Part shown: positions 62,780 through 64,000 of the stretch, piece after piece
Position numbering within the stretch: the stretch's first letter is position 1
How the letters are laid out: the number at the start of each line of letters is the position of its first letter
Origin: Crotophaga sulcirostris
Taxonomy: Eukaryota; Chordata; Aves; Cuculiformes; Crotophagidae
DNA length: 64,000 nt
Assembly (NCBI GenBank): GCA_013397455.1
Contig: VYZB01000036.1
Location: forward strand, 3,770,311 to 3,834,310
Direction: 5' to 3'
Position numbers and translations under genes: made by a program
The notes under the pieces: model-generated
Database searches by the model: none
What the model was told of the DNA's origin: nothing
Seen by the model: the letters and a program-made list of their open reading frames with translations, nothing else

Positions 62780-64000
62780 TCCAAACAACAGTTTGAAATA
62801 GAAACTTAACAAAATGTTCCCTATTATTTACTCAAATTGTGCACTGAGCTTGGATTCATAACCTATAAACTTCATTCCCTTGGTCAGGAAAGAAAAACAA
62901 GATAACAACCAAAATGGCATTGCAGCTGAATACTGGATGACAAGAAACGATTTCTCACTTCTCCAACTGCTTTTCCTAGATGCTACTTGCAGCTTACTTA
63001 TTTGCATTCATTTGGAGCAGGATTGCTCCTTTGCACTTTCCCAGAAAGGAGTAAAGCTCACTGCTTTCTCAAAACCAGTGAGTCAGAATGAGTCAGACCC
63101 CAAGGACAAGAGAGGGACCCTGGTACAAGACCTCTCTGCGGGGTGTTTGAGGAGGAAAATAGTTTCAAGCTGCACACTCCCTTTGTGCAGCTTTTGCAGA
63201 GACGCTGCAACTATATCACTTTCCCCTACTCAGATGAGCAAAGAAATTTAATTTAGTCTTTGCTGACTGATAAGGTGAATATTTGCATTTTTGGAGAAGG
63301 AATGGAATTATATAATAAACAAGAAAGAATATGACCCAAAGAAACCATCATTACAATTATACAGAGAGACACTTGAAAGATATTACAACCAGATGGAGAA
63401 ATAGGATTTTCAAAAGTACGATGTTTCCTTAATAAGAACTCCATCTGGAATTTAAAGTTTGCAATTTTTTCTAGTTTCCATAGAAAACTATTTGCATATC
63501 TTAACATAATTCAGATTATTACTGTGTGTATGCAAAATTTTCTAAAGGAGTGTTCAAACTCTACCTAAAAAAGGAATTTTCATTCTCCACATTGCATATT
63601 ACATTCAAATTGTTGTGCTTCATCTTCAAGAGATTCATTTTTTCCTTCCTTGCAATTCTAAAAACTGAATACAAGAGTAAAGTAAGAAAGAAATGCAAAA
63701 TCCAAAATACACAATACACTTCCCTTCCTAATAAATGGACTTGTGGGAGCCTAACTGTTTCCCAAATCTGTTTTGGAAAAAGGCCATCACCAGAACTACA
63801 AACTAGAGCTATGTGAATATCTGTTTGTAGGGTTCGTTTGCCAAAAAATGATCAAATAATGAACTAGAAAACACTTTGACCTAGAATGAACTTTTCTCAT
63901 TTCCTTGGACAACCAGACAAATCAGTCCAAATCACTTGAGGACTCAAAGAAACGAAATGTCTTTTTTTCAGACTTTATGGCTTTTTCAGTCTATTTAATC
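62780..64000. other. Gene-free terminal stretch
   Basis: The 123-codon plus frame at 62880-63251 is the longest here. It resembles no family I know and has no repeat or splice context, so I do not call it a gene. The rest is AT-rich with no landmark. Confidence 0.45.

Noticed and set aside
62880..63251. 123-codon plus-strand frame
   Set aside because: No recognisable family, no splice or promoter context. Frames of this length are expected by chance in 64 kb.
1..64000. CRISPR arrays, operons, ribosome binding sites or other prokaryotic features
   Set aside because: No regularly spaced direct repeats with unique spacers and no gene density. CR1 and LTR content point to a bird nuclear genome.

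Overview
This window looks like AT-rich intergenic or deep intronic DNA from a bird. The main evidence is a set of CR1-type LINE remnants that carry the avian CR1 endonuclease and reverse transcriptase motifs and an octamer-repeat 3' tip. There is also a roughly 1.06 kb LTR-like repeat of a kind I recall as abundant in avian genomes. I could not run a database search, so the species and the exact repeat families remain open. No intact protein-coding gene, rRNA or tRNA can be supported. Every longer open frame is short, unrecognisable, or explained by a repeat.

Layout: 1-9.6 kb is mostly featureless AT-rich DNA with one MIR-like SINE fossil (3.5 kb) and a TA-rich microsatellite with palindromes (6.8-7.1 kb). 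At 9.6-12.26 kb lies the largest element, a plus-strand CR1 with an endonuclease domain and a decayed reverse transcriptase domain but no 3' UTR. Two more CR1 pieces follow: a minus-strand 3' end at 13.83-14.1 kb and a plus-strand RT piece at 14.38-14.6 kb. After 9 kb of unremarkable sequence, 24.26-24.55 kb holds a strange compound element. In it a degenerate interstitial telomere-like (TTAGGG) core is flanked by two arms of a 14-16 bp minisatellite in opposite orientations.

From 24.6 to 46 kb there are a CR1 3' end (32.74 kb), a palindromic old repeat (35.0 kb), a candidate short exon-like segment (37.80-37.87 kb), a candidate conserved noncoding stretch (38.69-39.08 kb), and a fossil of an L2/L3-like LINE recognised by its reverse transcriptase motif A (43.44-43.52 kb). 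At 46.6-47.66 kb is the minus-strand LTR-like element, which contains its own 41-54 bp minisatellite, a TATA-like box, an AATAAA and a predicted G-quadruplex. The last third holds a minus-strand CR1 RT fragment (53.69-54.0 kb), small local duplications (55.26-55.39 and 58.58-58.62 kb), a pyrimidine-rich stretch (51.05-51.56 kb) and several short fossils resembling old amniote repeats.

Nothing here forms an operon or pathway. The window reads as a record of retrotransposon layers of different ages in a gene-poor region. The most unusual item is the inverted minisatellite with the telomere-like core at 24.3-24.5 kb.
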